Shown here in pieces: positions 54,419 through 64,000 of a DNA stretch of 64,000 bases. Position 1 is the stretch's first letter; each line of letters opens with the position of its first letter. Position numbers and translations under genes: made by a program. Below the pieces are notes generated by a model. It was given only the letters and a program-made list of their open reading frames with translations. It searched no databases and was not told the origin of the DNA. The stretch is from Leptasterias polaris (lineage: Eukaryota > Echinodermata > Asteroidea > Forcipulatida > Asteriidae), in assembly GCA_037783415.1 (NCBI GenBank), contig JAZGTN010000073.1:1-64000 (forward strand). Reading direction: 5' to 3'.

Positions 54419-56965
54419 GGGAAGCCTTCTTTAACTAACCCTCAATATCCGCCGAAACCCGCAGGATCCCGACGGGTAGTCTCACACCACTTTAATGAGC
54501 TCATTATCTTCGGGTCAATTCACATAGCTGCCTTACGTCATACGAATATGCATGATTCTACTCAAGCAGGCTGGGGCACTGGCTTCACAAAGGGACCAAT
54601 TATCTGCACCTTATCTGGGGATACTTAACAATCATGCAACAGTACCTGCCCGAGATCTTCAGAAATTGAGATGCAACACTTTGATTGTTCCGCTTTGTTA
54701 TGGCTGCTCGCTCAGCCGGACAAGCGCTAATCCGTTGTTGATACATTATAACTAGTCTTTCAAATGGTTTCAGTAATGACTACGTTTTGGGAACTGAAAG
54801 ACATACTAACTGAGGGAATGAGAAAATGACTTGAAGTTTGTCTCCGTTTTCTCAAACGCTTGCATTTCATGAAACGTTTGTATAAATTGCATTTTCAACC
54901 ACCAAAAATAAAAATGAGTTAGTAAAAGCCAAGTTGCTTATTTTTTTTTCATCAAGACGCCACATCTAAGGACTATACAAAATGTATACAATTCAGATTT
55001 CAGAAATTGATTGTTCCGCTCCGCCGGACAAGCGCCAATCCGCTGTTGATACATAGTCTTTTTTCAAAAGGTTTCAGTAATGGTCAGGTTTTGGGAACTG
55101 AAAGACATTTATCCTAACTGTGGGAAAAAATAATGTTTCAAATGACTTGAATTTTGTCTCCGTTTTCTCAAACGCTTGCATTTCATAAAACGTTTATACA
55201 AATTGCATTTTCAACCACCAAAAATGCGTTAGTAAAAGCCAAGTTGTTTAATTTGTATTATCAAGATGCCACATCTAAGGACTATACTACAAAATGTATA
55301 CACTTCAGATTTCAGAAATGTTTACGGGACGGGATGAAATATAAAGCGCATGGGAAAACATAAGCGGGACGGGAAAAAAAATGTTTAACTGAGAAATAAC
55401 CCATGACTGGAAAACAGTAATTGGGACTGAGAAGTATAGGCCTAACGGGCGGAAAAATAATAAACGAGACGGAGAAATATACAAGGAGAGGAACAAATAG
55501 TCGGGCGGAAACAAGTTTGTTTTAACCTCACATAGGCAGCATTACTAAATAATAATAATAATAATATTGATCAATTGTAAAGCGCCGGTATCCGTCAGGT
55601 ATGACGCTCGTGGCGCATAAACAATAATGAACAGTAAACAACGGGAAACCGAGTACTGAAAAAATGAGTTTTTAGTGAAGATTTAAATGTTGACAGGAAT
55701 TCTAATTGGCGCAAATGTTGAGGAAGACAATTTAATCTCAAGATGCTTTTCTCAAAATTTATTGAATTATCGACAGTATAATCTCGGGATACTATACAAT
55801 GGTGGTTGTGTACGTGCTTTGATCCACACAAGAATCAGTGTATTGTATAAACTAAGTTGTTGAATTTGGGTTTCCAAATTAAGATGTCGCATCTAAAATG
55901 TATACATTTTAAATTCCAAACGAAACTGATTTGCGAAAACAAGACATCATTATTATTATTTATTCGGCATTAAAACACATAAAAAATACAAACATTTACA
56001 AAACAAAAGCCAGGGACATATGCGCGGAATTAAACAAGTTTACCATGTATTGTACCTTTAACAAAAAGGCCTATTAATGCGTTTAATTCGGAGTACATTT
56101 TTAAAACACGTTGAATTTTCTGTTGCAATCGATTAGTGTTTTCAAACGTTAGTTTTGTTTCGCAAAAATTGTTTTTGAGATTGGAACTGAGAAATAATAT
56201 GGGACTGGAAAATAAGAGACAGGACTGAGAAATAACCCGGGACGGGGAAATATTAAATACGGGAAAGGAAAAATAACCAGAAGTTGTTTTTGTGAATTAA
56301 AACAGTTACAAAGTTTTGTTGCAATTGAATGATGTTTCCTAATGTTATTTTTGCCTTGCGTAAATTATTTGGGGAACGGGATTGAGAATTATTAATACGG
56401 GCAGGGAAAAAAAGTAACGGGACTGACAAGAAACCTGGGAATGGATATGAAAAACAGAACGGGAAAAAACATGACTCAGAAATACTCCGAAAGAAATAGC
56501 TCTTCAACTAATGATGACATTGCCTTTCAACATAGAGGAATCCTGTGCTGAATGTGGCACACAGTTTGATCATCCAAATCTGGAGAGTTTGACAAAATTT
56601 AATTTAGCATGAATAATACAAATGATTTACATTTTGTAAATAGGCCTACTCCCGATAAAATACTATACTAATCAAGTGCCTGACTTTCAGTGAGTCACAA
56701 AATTACTAGGGTAATCCCTTAACAATTGACAGACCTAATAGCCCAAAGCCTACCAGATTTCTTTTGTTGTCGCGTTGCCTATTCAGACGTTAATCCCTCT
56801 GGCCAGGGACTGGGTTTTAATGAGCCCTTCGGCCAGAGCGTGACCTCTTGCGACTTGCATATTCATGATTTTATTCAATCCTTTTGAAAGAATTCATAGA
56901 GTATGAAGCCGCCGGGATCCGGGGGGTTTCGGCGGGAATTTAAGGTTAGTTAAAGAGGGCCTCCC
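54419..56965. mobile_element. 2.5-kb TIR transposon with repetitive interior
   Basis: The ends are inverted for about 60 bp: GGGAAGCCTTCTTTAACTAA at the left versus, inverted, GGGAGGCCCTCTTTAACTAA at the right, then CCGCCGAAACCC and GGATCCCG in both arms. TA flanks each side. The interior is full of loosely repeated GGGACTGAGAAATAA-like words (about 55320-56470), with two partial copies of a TTTCTCAAACGCTTGCATTT block at 54848 and 55161. No transposase is seen. It interrupts the spacer that follows MITE a5. Confidence 0.65.
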
Positions 56966-57204
56966 GTATAGACACACTTCCCTTGCCTTATTGACTGTCA
57001 GAGAGAATCCTAAAAGAGTATTTTAGACTTGAATTCATTGGTATTTTTTCATATAGTTTATTAAAAAACAAAACGAATCGTTCTGTCCTGTTCTCGAACT
57101 TGGCGATTGTTTCAGTGCAACCTACGACTGCAAACGCATTGAAATTGTTTTAATTTAATTAAATCGTTTTGACTCATTAACTGTCGACTAAGTTACGGTC
57201 TTAA
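56966..57204. other. Spacer right of the TIR element
   Basis: It resumes the sequence seen at 3975-4220 and 15120-15363, leading into the next MITE. No gene is seen. Confidence 0.5.
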
Positions 57205-57583
57205 AGGCAAAGTATACCTTTGTTTTTTGGACTGTTCGATTGTTTCAATCCTATAGAAATGTAGAAATATACGTAGCATGGTCACGTTTTTGAGATATCG
57301 CCGAATGGAGCAAATAATGTCCACGCAAGAAGAATAATAGGTTTTTATTGCCATTAATTTTAAGAGTGCGGATTACAACACAATCCGCGAAGCGTTTCTG
57401 ATATAGAAACGTTTCCCAGACTCAAATTCCGGGGCATACAAACTGCTATCTTGATACCACATTACTTCGAAAGGAAATGCTTCTCAAAATGCTTTATACT
57501 ATCGAAAGCTGCTGCAGGCTTCTATAACCAATGTTTATAATGCCATTATTTTTTAAAGTGATTACCAAACGTATACCTTCCCT
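57205..57583. mobile_element. TTAA-flanked MITE, copy a6 (rearranged)
   Basis: TTAA lies at 57201-57204 and 57584-57587. The internal order is disturbed near 57340 by an out-of-place fragment of the right end. Confidence 0.55.
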
Positions 57584-57587
57584 TTAA

Positions 57588-58267
57588 ATTCTTCAAATGT
57601 TGACAAAATACACGGCACTGCCCTCTACGATCGCTAGTTCCCTGATCAACTCCAGGTTGTCAAAATCCTCATCGACATACTGCGGTGTGATTGAGGACAC
57701 TATTGCCAAATTAAAAGAATCAGTGTTACTTAAACTTTATACGTACAAAACGTGCTCTCAGAAAAATATCCTTGTCATTGGGGTATTTCTAAATTCAACT
57801 TTAGTCTGATTAACAAAATGGTTGGTTAATTTAATTGATCCTGACCTTCTGGTGAAAAGTATTGCTTACTTTTACCACGTGTCTTTTTTGCTGATGAAAA
57901 AATAAGCACAAATGTAAAGTTCTAAAATTGTGAATTCTTCCACAAAGTAACGTATAATTGAAGGCTTTCCTGTTCGGGGTAATTTCGTTATCCAGGATCG
58001 GAGTGAATTAGACATTCTTTGCAGTGAGCTCGCTCATGTCTCGTCGCTATATTAACAAATTAAAACTGTAGTGTGTTGTTGTTTTGTTTTATTAAAACAC
58101 GTACGAGATACAAACTTCGTGATAATTATAGCGAGACATCTATTACCTTGGACCTCATGACGTAGTTGAAAACATCAGACTCTCGTAAAATTCAACAAAT
58201 TAGGATAGGGCTTGGGTCCGAACGGGTCTCTTAACGTTTAAACAGCCAATGGCTATCCACCGTTAAT
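57588..58267. other. Last receptor-block spacer, no receptor
   Basis: It matches 9810-10560. The block ends soon afterwards without a receptor gene. Nothing else is seen. Confidence 0.5.
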
Positions 58268-58428
58268 ACACCGATCCATTAAGCCACGCCCATTTCTCAT
58301 TGACCAATCACAACCGCGAAATCTGATCACCATTTGAGCCGTTTTGGTGATCTTTGCACTAATGGTGATCGAGTTTCGTGGCTGTGATTGGTCAACTCGT
58401 AAGGAGGCGGGGCTTAATGGATCGGTGT
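58268..58428. mobile_element. 161-bp MITE
   Basis: The ~67-bp arms start ACACCGATCCATTAAGCC and contain GACCAATCACA and GATCACCATT. It inserts in the spacer between GTTAAT and GCAGG, compared with TTAATGGTGCAGG near 10553. Confidence 0.75.
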
Positions 58429-58655
58429 GCAGGCGACGAGGACACAAACAGACGGACCTTAAGGGTCTTGGCGGCAATCTAAATCATGGACACCATACAA
58501 GAACCAGTGCTAATCTTACATCGGTGTTTTAGGGAACAGTAAATTCATAACCACCGTCCAAACAGTTTAGAATCATACCAGTCAAAACCCTGCAGGTTTA
58601 TTAAAGGTAGGGGTCATACTTTGGTAATAACGGAAGGTATAGCTGCCACCACAAA
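58429..58655. other. End of the duplicated block
   Basis: A short spacer match (GAGGACACAAACAGACGGAC, CACCATACAAGAACCAGTGC) carries an inserted GGCGGCAATCTAAATCATGG, also present at 59270. After about 58530 no block homology is seen. Confidence 0.45.
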
Positions 58656-58915
58656 CATAAATTTTTCGACCAATTAGAAGGAGACAATAAGTCACACTGG
58701 GAGATGTTAAGTTCTATATACGAGATAATAAGTCGCATATACGAGATAATAAGTCATACGGGAAACAGTTAGTCAAACCTGCGAGATAATAAGTGTTACG
58801 TACGAGATAATAAGTTGTACGTACGAGATAATAAGTCATAAGGGGGGACAGTAAGTAGTTCTAACAAAATAATAAGTCGTACGTACAAGATAAAAAGTTG
58901 TACGTACGAGATCTA
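58656..58915. repeat. Degenerate ~20-bp tandem array (AGATAATAAGT units)
   Basis: Around ten units combine AGATAATAAGT with a variable half, often the palindrome GTACGTACG. Compare the array at 1000-1125, which has the same AT half with a GGCGGCCGCC palindrome. Confidence 0.7.
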
Positions 58916-59100
58916 AACTCGGATGGATTCGACAGGCTTGAAAATACCTTGACAGTTTTGTGAGGTTTTCTCAACATGTAGAGACTGTATTGGTCTGAAA
59001 CTTTCACAGGTGACTTTAATTGTATCTTTCTCGAAAATTTTGCCTGTTAAACAGCATTATGTTGACCCCCAAAACACAACAAAACAATCCATGGCCCTAC

Positions 59101-59390
59101 CTTTCAGATAGGGTAATCCCGTTTTAGTAAATTTATTTTTGGCTTGAGAAATAGGTGATTCAGTTGTGTATGCGACTACAAAAACTGGGTTTGTGCACAA
59201 CTTAATTCGCTTATTACAATTGCAGCCATCATAATAACCAGTGGTAACTTTCTTCATTTCCCAAACTTGGCGGCAATCTAAATCATGGGCCAAGTTCGCA
59301 CAATGAACATTTTGTGGATAAGTTGCATATATTAACTGGTACCCATGTCCAAAAACATTTGTTGGGTACCGGGCAATATCGGCCTCTGGT
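59101..59390 (-). CDS. Possible cysteine-rich exon, unknown protein
   Basis: On the minus strand, ACCATTTGTAG|AC gives a fair splice acceptor at 59391 and CTGAAAG|GTAGGG a good donor at 59100. Between them 290 bp stay open, with peptide such as RYPTNVFGHGYQLIYATYPQ and YYDGCNCNKRIKLC. Cysteines spaced as C...C...CxC...C suggest a secreted disulfide-bonded domain. There is no ATG start; the longer open frame reaches upstream only through a TTG. I do not recognise the family. Neighbouring exons were not found. Confidence 0.35.
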
Positions 59391-60211
59391 CTACAAATGG
59401 TCAGCGTTCGAACTTGGCAATGAATGGTAACACGCAATAAGCAAGACAACAACAACTTAATATTCTTCAAAGTGTATGACTTTAATGTGTCTTAAATTTG
59501 CTTTTTGTCTATGTACACGTACATTTATTTTAAACAATTGGACAATCTGTCCATTTCTTTTAACATATCCATCGGAGAAACAATAAACATAAAGAACGTG
59601 TTTTTTTTAAGTAATCTATTATGCATGAGTTAACACAACCTGGTGTTAGTAATATGCAACTGTATTACGACTGTGGCGGCCATTCTGTCAAATACTCCCC
59701 AAAAAGTGTATTCCCAAAGACGTCTGCTGGTTTAGACAATGTGATGGCACTCAAGAACCAGACTACCATCAAATGCACATCATTATTATTGCAAAGCAGG
59801 ACCTAAGGTATAAACACACAACCATCATTTTTAGCAATTTCAATCAAGGATGAAATCGGTTTGGGGAATTGGAGCTATGGAGTGCACAAATAACTCCAAA
59901 TGTTGCTTTACCGATGAGCCTCTCAATTTATGCCAGACCCAGAAAAACAAGCACAAATAAAAACGGAAGGAAAACAAAGTACCGTAATTAATTAAATAAC
60001 AAAGGCAAATTGCAAAAAGCTGCAAAAATAACCCACACACAAATTTGATTGACACAGGCAATAAGCTGAATCATGTAGAAACCAGTGAGAAGCCAACCTA
60101 GCATTTGATCTGTAGTATTTGCGACTGATGTCGCTCAAATTTTCCGCTCATCAGCTGCAAGATGATCAAGTCTAGGTCATGGTGCCGAAGAAACAACGAC
60201 CAATCTGGTTC
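59391..60211. other. Unassigned sequence
   Basis: Short open frames on both strands (for example 59621-59806) have no recognised domain and no convincing splice sites. No transposon ends are seen. Confidence 0.4.
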
Positions 60212-60215
60212 TTAA

Positions 60216-60563
60216 AGAGCCACGTTGCCTTCGGATTGGGCGCTTTGGGCTACAAAAGCATCTGTTATAAAATTGATATGGCTGGAAAGATGTTTTAAAA
60301 ATAGAATCTTATGATCCACACAAGTATGCCTCAAAATTGTGTGGTTAAACTAACACAGTCCGCCATTTTGGAGAACAACATTCTTGACTCCACAAAAATG
60401 GTGGACCATGTTAGTTCACGATGTAAAAAGAAAACCATACAATTTCGAGGGATATCTGTGTGTGAACTGTGAATCATACTTTTAAAACATCTTTCCAACC
60501 ATATTCATTTCATAACAAAAGCTTTTATAATCCAAAGTGCCCAATCCGAAATCAACATGTTCC
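60216..60563. mobile_element. Near-full-length palindromic MITE, TTAA-flanked
   Basis: TTAA lies at 60212-60215 and 60564-60567. The two halves are inverted copies of each other: TTCGGATTGGGC, GGAAAGATGTTTTAAAA, ATTGTGTGGTT and CCATTTT appear in both arms. No coding capacity. I recall this family from echinoderm sequence, unverified. Confidence 0.75.
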
Positions 60564-60567
60564 TTAA

Positions 60568-62825
60568 AGACAATAATGACCTTCGTTTGGTATAGGTAGT
60601 GCCTTGATAATGCCAACAGTGTCTCCTACAATTTCAAGTAAATGTGTGGTGCTCCATGCCAAAAACCAGGTACAATCTTAAAACTGGGTTCAGTTTCTCA
60701 TCTTCAAATAACATCTCATTCGAAGTATTTCTCAACATACAGAATGATTCAAATATCACATCATATCAAGGCTGATGCTTCAGTTGTTTTCACTCTCAAC
60801 TCTCTCAGTGCCCGCTATCGATTTGCGTTTTAAACCTAAAATGCCCAGCTTTTTGATGTTTTTCGAAATTCTGTACAATAAAAAATAATAAGTCTTTATC
60901 GCCAAACAAAATGGATCTTGCTGATTTGTGTTGCCTTGGTTCATCCCATAGTCAATTGAATTCCTTGAGTGATATTGCCCTTTCAAAATAACATGTATAT
61001 TATGGGTCGTACATGTTAGATTGATGTCACTTTTTGAGTATATAAAATAGATCGTACATGTACAACCTTCGCACTGAAAGAGTTAATGCAATGTTACCAT
61101 TCTGAAGGATGCTTGATTTTCGGCATGTGCATCACATATAGGCTAGTATGCTGACAATGTGGAAATGTCTATTTTCTCATAGTGTTATGCATAAATTTGA
61201 ACATTAATGTTTTTCTTTCCTTCCGTTTTCACAACATTTACAAGAGTGAATGGGTGCATTCCTATGCATATCCTGGCTGGCAATACACAAACACTGGTCA
61301 TACTAAGAGTGAGGGAAAAAAAAAAAATCAATTTTGCATAATTTCTACATCAAAATGAAGAATTGCAAAATAATAACAGCTGAACAAGTTTTGAGAAGTG
61401 CACCCCCCCCCCCCCCCCCCCCCACCTTTCTTCGTACCAAACGTTCATCAAAATCAGACTGCAATTTCAATAAAATACAAGTTTTATGTTTCATTCCATT
61501 GATCGTGAGGGATGTGCCTGCAGAAAGTCCAGGCTCTGTGACTCTTTTGTTACTCACAGTTCAAAAACTGGTTTGCTTTAATTGTTCACACAAGAAGATG
61601 GTTGGATCACCATTGCACACCCTGTAAATTGATCCGGATAGAAGCCGTTCTTACGCGGGGCAACTTGGGTTTGGGCTTAGAGCTGTGTCAACAACTCAAA
61701 TTTTTCTACACAGCCAAGTGGCTCACTGACCAATCACGCTAGAATGGATTACATCCCGCGTGATGCACGTGGAATTTGCGGATATATCGCGTAGTGGTTC
61801 GTAGAATTCTTTTGACCATCATCGCCCGTAAAGATAGCAAAGTTTACGCTGTGTGATGCCAAGTAGGAACTATCTACAGACTGTGCCAGTATCGCTTGTA
61901 TATCAACCTTGGGTCCCATTACATTGTGTGATACTATTTCCTTCACAGGTTAAATGCTCCAGTACATATTAGAATTGCACCACAGCCTACTCATAGAAAA
62001 GCCCCACAACACAACTGCAGACCAGGGTACCGTTTGATGCATACATTTTCAAATAAGAGTCAGCTCATTGCAAAACGCCTTCACATACAACACACGTCTT
62101 TCAGCAACAGGAGGAGCTTGTATAATTATTTGTAAAATAAGCCACGCCCATATTCTTGGAAATACTGAATATTTATTTTAAATAAAGTCTCTTCTTTAAC
62201 ATCACTCTATGGCAGTACAGGTTGAAACTCCTATGTGCACTTTCTCAAAAAGAAACTCTTCCCCAAAAAGTTGAGGATATTTATTTTCCTCTAAGCGGGT
62301 GAATATCTGCCTTTGCTTCATCAAGCAGAAATAACTACCAATTGAGTTATGATGACTCGTATGGTAGAACAGCAAGATATTGAGGTCCGCGCTTTTTTTT
62401 CTTTGTATATATAAATTCTCTCTGAATTCTCTTATAACATTTTGGTGTTTCTGTTTTTTTACGTGCACACATGAGGAACCTGGGAATGCCATAAGTTATT
62501 GTATATTGTGTGGTTAGGAACAGACATAAAAGAACAGTTTTATACAAACAATATATAATGGGTGTGTTAAGCACAACGTTAATCACGTTTTTGGGAGAGA
62601 TCCAGCAAAGCAGGGCGGTTTAAATTTGATTTTTTTTGTTTAAGTCAATTTTTTTTTTTCCAAAGGCTACCAAGTGCTAGCCATGATCCACCGAGAAATA
62701 TTGAGACAATGTTGCTCAGTGGCATTAGGTTACCAATCACAATGTGTGTATTGCAATAGGTGACTGGTTCCCGGGCGAATAACTTCAAAATGTTTGTCAA
62801 GATAGGATGCATAATTTGACTTATT
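60568..62825. other. Unassigned, mostly unique sequence
   Basis: Includes a 24-bp poly-C run at about 61403-61422 and a poly-A stretch near 61320. A 65-codon minus-strand frame at 61749-61946 (KVDIQAILAQSVDSSYLASH) is protein-like but unsupported. No gene is called. Confidence 0.4.
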
Positions 62826-63150
62826 GACCTTTTCGTAAACCTTGGCCCGGGCTCCGGGTCTGGCTTCGGCTCAGGCATCGGCTTGGGCTCCGTCATCAGT
62901 TTTTGAGCAGTGCACATTTTGCACGTTGTTTCCAACATCAAACAGAGCCTGAAGCCAGAGACTGAGCCTAAAAAGCCCGGATCGTACTTCCTGCGAATCA
63001 TGACGTCACAGCTCCGTTTTCGCTGCGAATGTTTCGCAGGGGTTGAGCACATGTCAACTCTTCCGAATTGTTTGTTGCGAAGTTGTGACGTCGACATTCG
63101 TATCGCATTCGCAGGAAGTATGAACTGGGCTTAAGCCAAGGTTTTGGTAA
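62826..63150. mobile_element. Fold-back MITE split by a second MITE
   Basis: Outer arms are TTTCGTAAACCTTGGC near 62829 and GCCAAGGTTTTGGTAAAA near 63134. Inside, GGTCTGGCTTCGGCTCAGGC pairs with GCCTGAAGCCAGAGACTGAG. The inner MITE (62975-63130) separates the right arm. Confidence 0.65.
62975..63130. mobile_element. 156-bp MITE with GCCCGG ends
   Basis: The arms are GCCCGGATCGTACTTCCTGC at the left and, inverted, GCCCAGTTCATACTTCCTGC at the right, both followed by GAAT and a TGACGTC motif. It is nested in the outer MITE. Proline-rich open frames across this region are artefacts. Confidence 0.7.
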
Positions 63151-64000
63151 AAGCCCCTAGAATTTCATGCAGTCCCAACTCCACCATGATGGATTTTGTT
63201 TTCCTTTACGGTTTACTTAAAACATTTCGGAGGACAGGTAGTAGGTAATCACAACAAAATGTTTTTTTTTTAAATCTGTTCAAATTAAAGGTCAGATTTA
63301 AATTCAATAGGCGACAGTTCTTCCCTTTGATGGTATAAATTTACCAGAAAATTGTCCTCACTTCATTTTCCATTCAAACTGCAGCTGGTACTAAAATTCA
63401 GGATTATCAAATTTGTCTTAAAACGTCATCCAGGTGTCACACACTGGTCTATTTATATAAAGGGTAAATTGAACATTAGCAATAACAAGAAAATACCTCT
63501 TTTTTGTTTGGTGATTTGGGGGCTTATTCATTGAGTCAATTGTAGTTTTTCAAAAATGTGCAATAAGGCACCTAGCATTCCAAATTAAACGTCAACAAAA
63601 GACACAAATATTATGAGAAGAAAATATAGGTTTTATTCTTGAGAAATATGTTAAGTCCGGATGAAAGGTTTTGGCTTTAGCTACCGAGTTCAATACGTCA
63701 ATTCGCCGACGTAGTCCGACTTTATTTCTTTCAGAGATCACGTTCACTTCCTTGAAACTGGTTCATGCGACTTCCATATTAACGCATTCTATCGTACACT
63801 CAAAAAACAAGAGCACAAACTTACACCCTGCCGCAATAATATAAAAATCCGGCAAAAATAACCATAAAATATGGTGAACTGCTTTTCAGCAGGTTTTAAT
63901 CATACTTGTGAAAGTGCAATTATTTTCAGATCCCGAAGAGGAAATACGTCGCTGTTTGTGTGTACCGAACAGTATGAACCAGTTACTAAAGTTGCAGTTC
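63151..64000. other. Unassigned sequence to window end
   Basis: AT-rich; short frames only. No gene, RNA or repeat was recognised. Confidence 0.4.

Noticed and set aside
61749..61946. 65-codon minus-strand frame as an exon
   Set aside because: Peptide looks protein-like, but there is no convincing splice acceptor, donor or recognised domain.
62645..63097. Proline/glutamate-rich 150-codon minus-strand frame
   Set aside because: Runs across two nested MITEs; the repeated PEPKP stretch is a MITE arm.

Overview
The window looks like a stretch of a marine invertebrate deuterostome genome, most likely an echinoderm and possibly a sea star. The reasons are a tandem array of intronless class A GPCRs, a retrotransposon of a type known from deuterostomes, and MITEs that I recall (unverified) from echinoderm sequence. 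It is AT-rich, gene-poor and dominated by segmental duplication and transposable elements. Nothing bacterial is present: no operons, ribosome binding sites or CRISPR.

The backbone is a tandem array of five intact, single-exon rhodopsin-class receptor genes of 351-354 codons, all on the minus strand (1829-2890, 12975-14036, 35023-36087, 46224-47279, 52366-53430). Each sits in a duplicated block carrying the same flanking DNA. Copies 1 and 2 differ at only 2 residues, copies 4 and 5 form a second type, and copy 3 is a mosaic of the two. Block length varies (about 11.1, 22.0, 11.2 and 6.1 kb between successive genes) because different mobile elements inserted into or were lost from different blocks.

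Region by region: 1-1125 is fold-back poly-G/poly-C repeat, a MITE and a NotI-palindrome array. 1130-4875 is block 1 with its receptor. 4875-9330 holds a 315-bp tandem array of a tRNA-derived SINE, then a LINE split by a TTAA-flanked THAP-domain (Kolobok-like) DNA transposon. 9330-15465 is block 2. 15465-29708 is a SINE split by a 5.5-kb composite insertion (itself carrying a 2.5-kb TIR element) and by a complete 8.3-kb LTR retrotransposon. 29709-36930 is block 3, followed by a 2.8-kb TIR element (36930-39710). 39711-47900 and 47900-54400 are blocks 4 and 5, each carrying a TIR element with 21-bp subterminal arrays. 54419-56965 is another TIR element. 56966-58655 is a last receptor-less block fragment. 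58656-64000 is outside the array and holds a degenerate 20-bp array, one possible cysteine-rich exon and several MITEs.

The receptors are probably co-expanded sensory or peptide receptors (inference; ligand unknown). The LTR element at 21380-29654 has its integrase upstream of reverse transcriptase, the Gmr1-type order, with near-identical LTRs and an uninterrupted gag-pol frame, so it is probably a young insertion.
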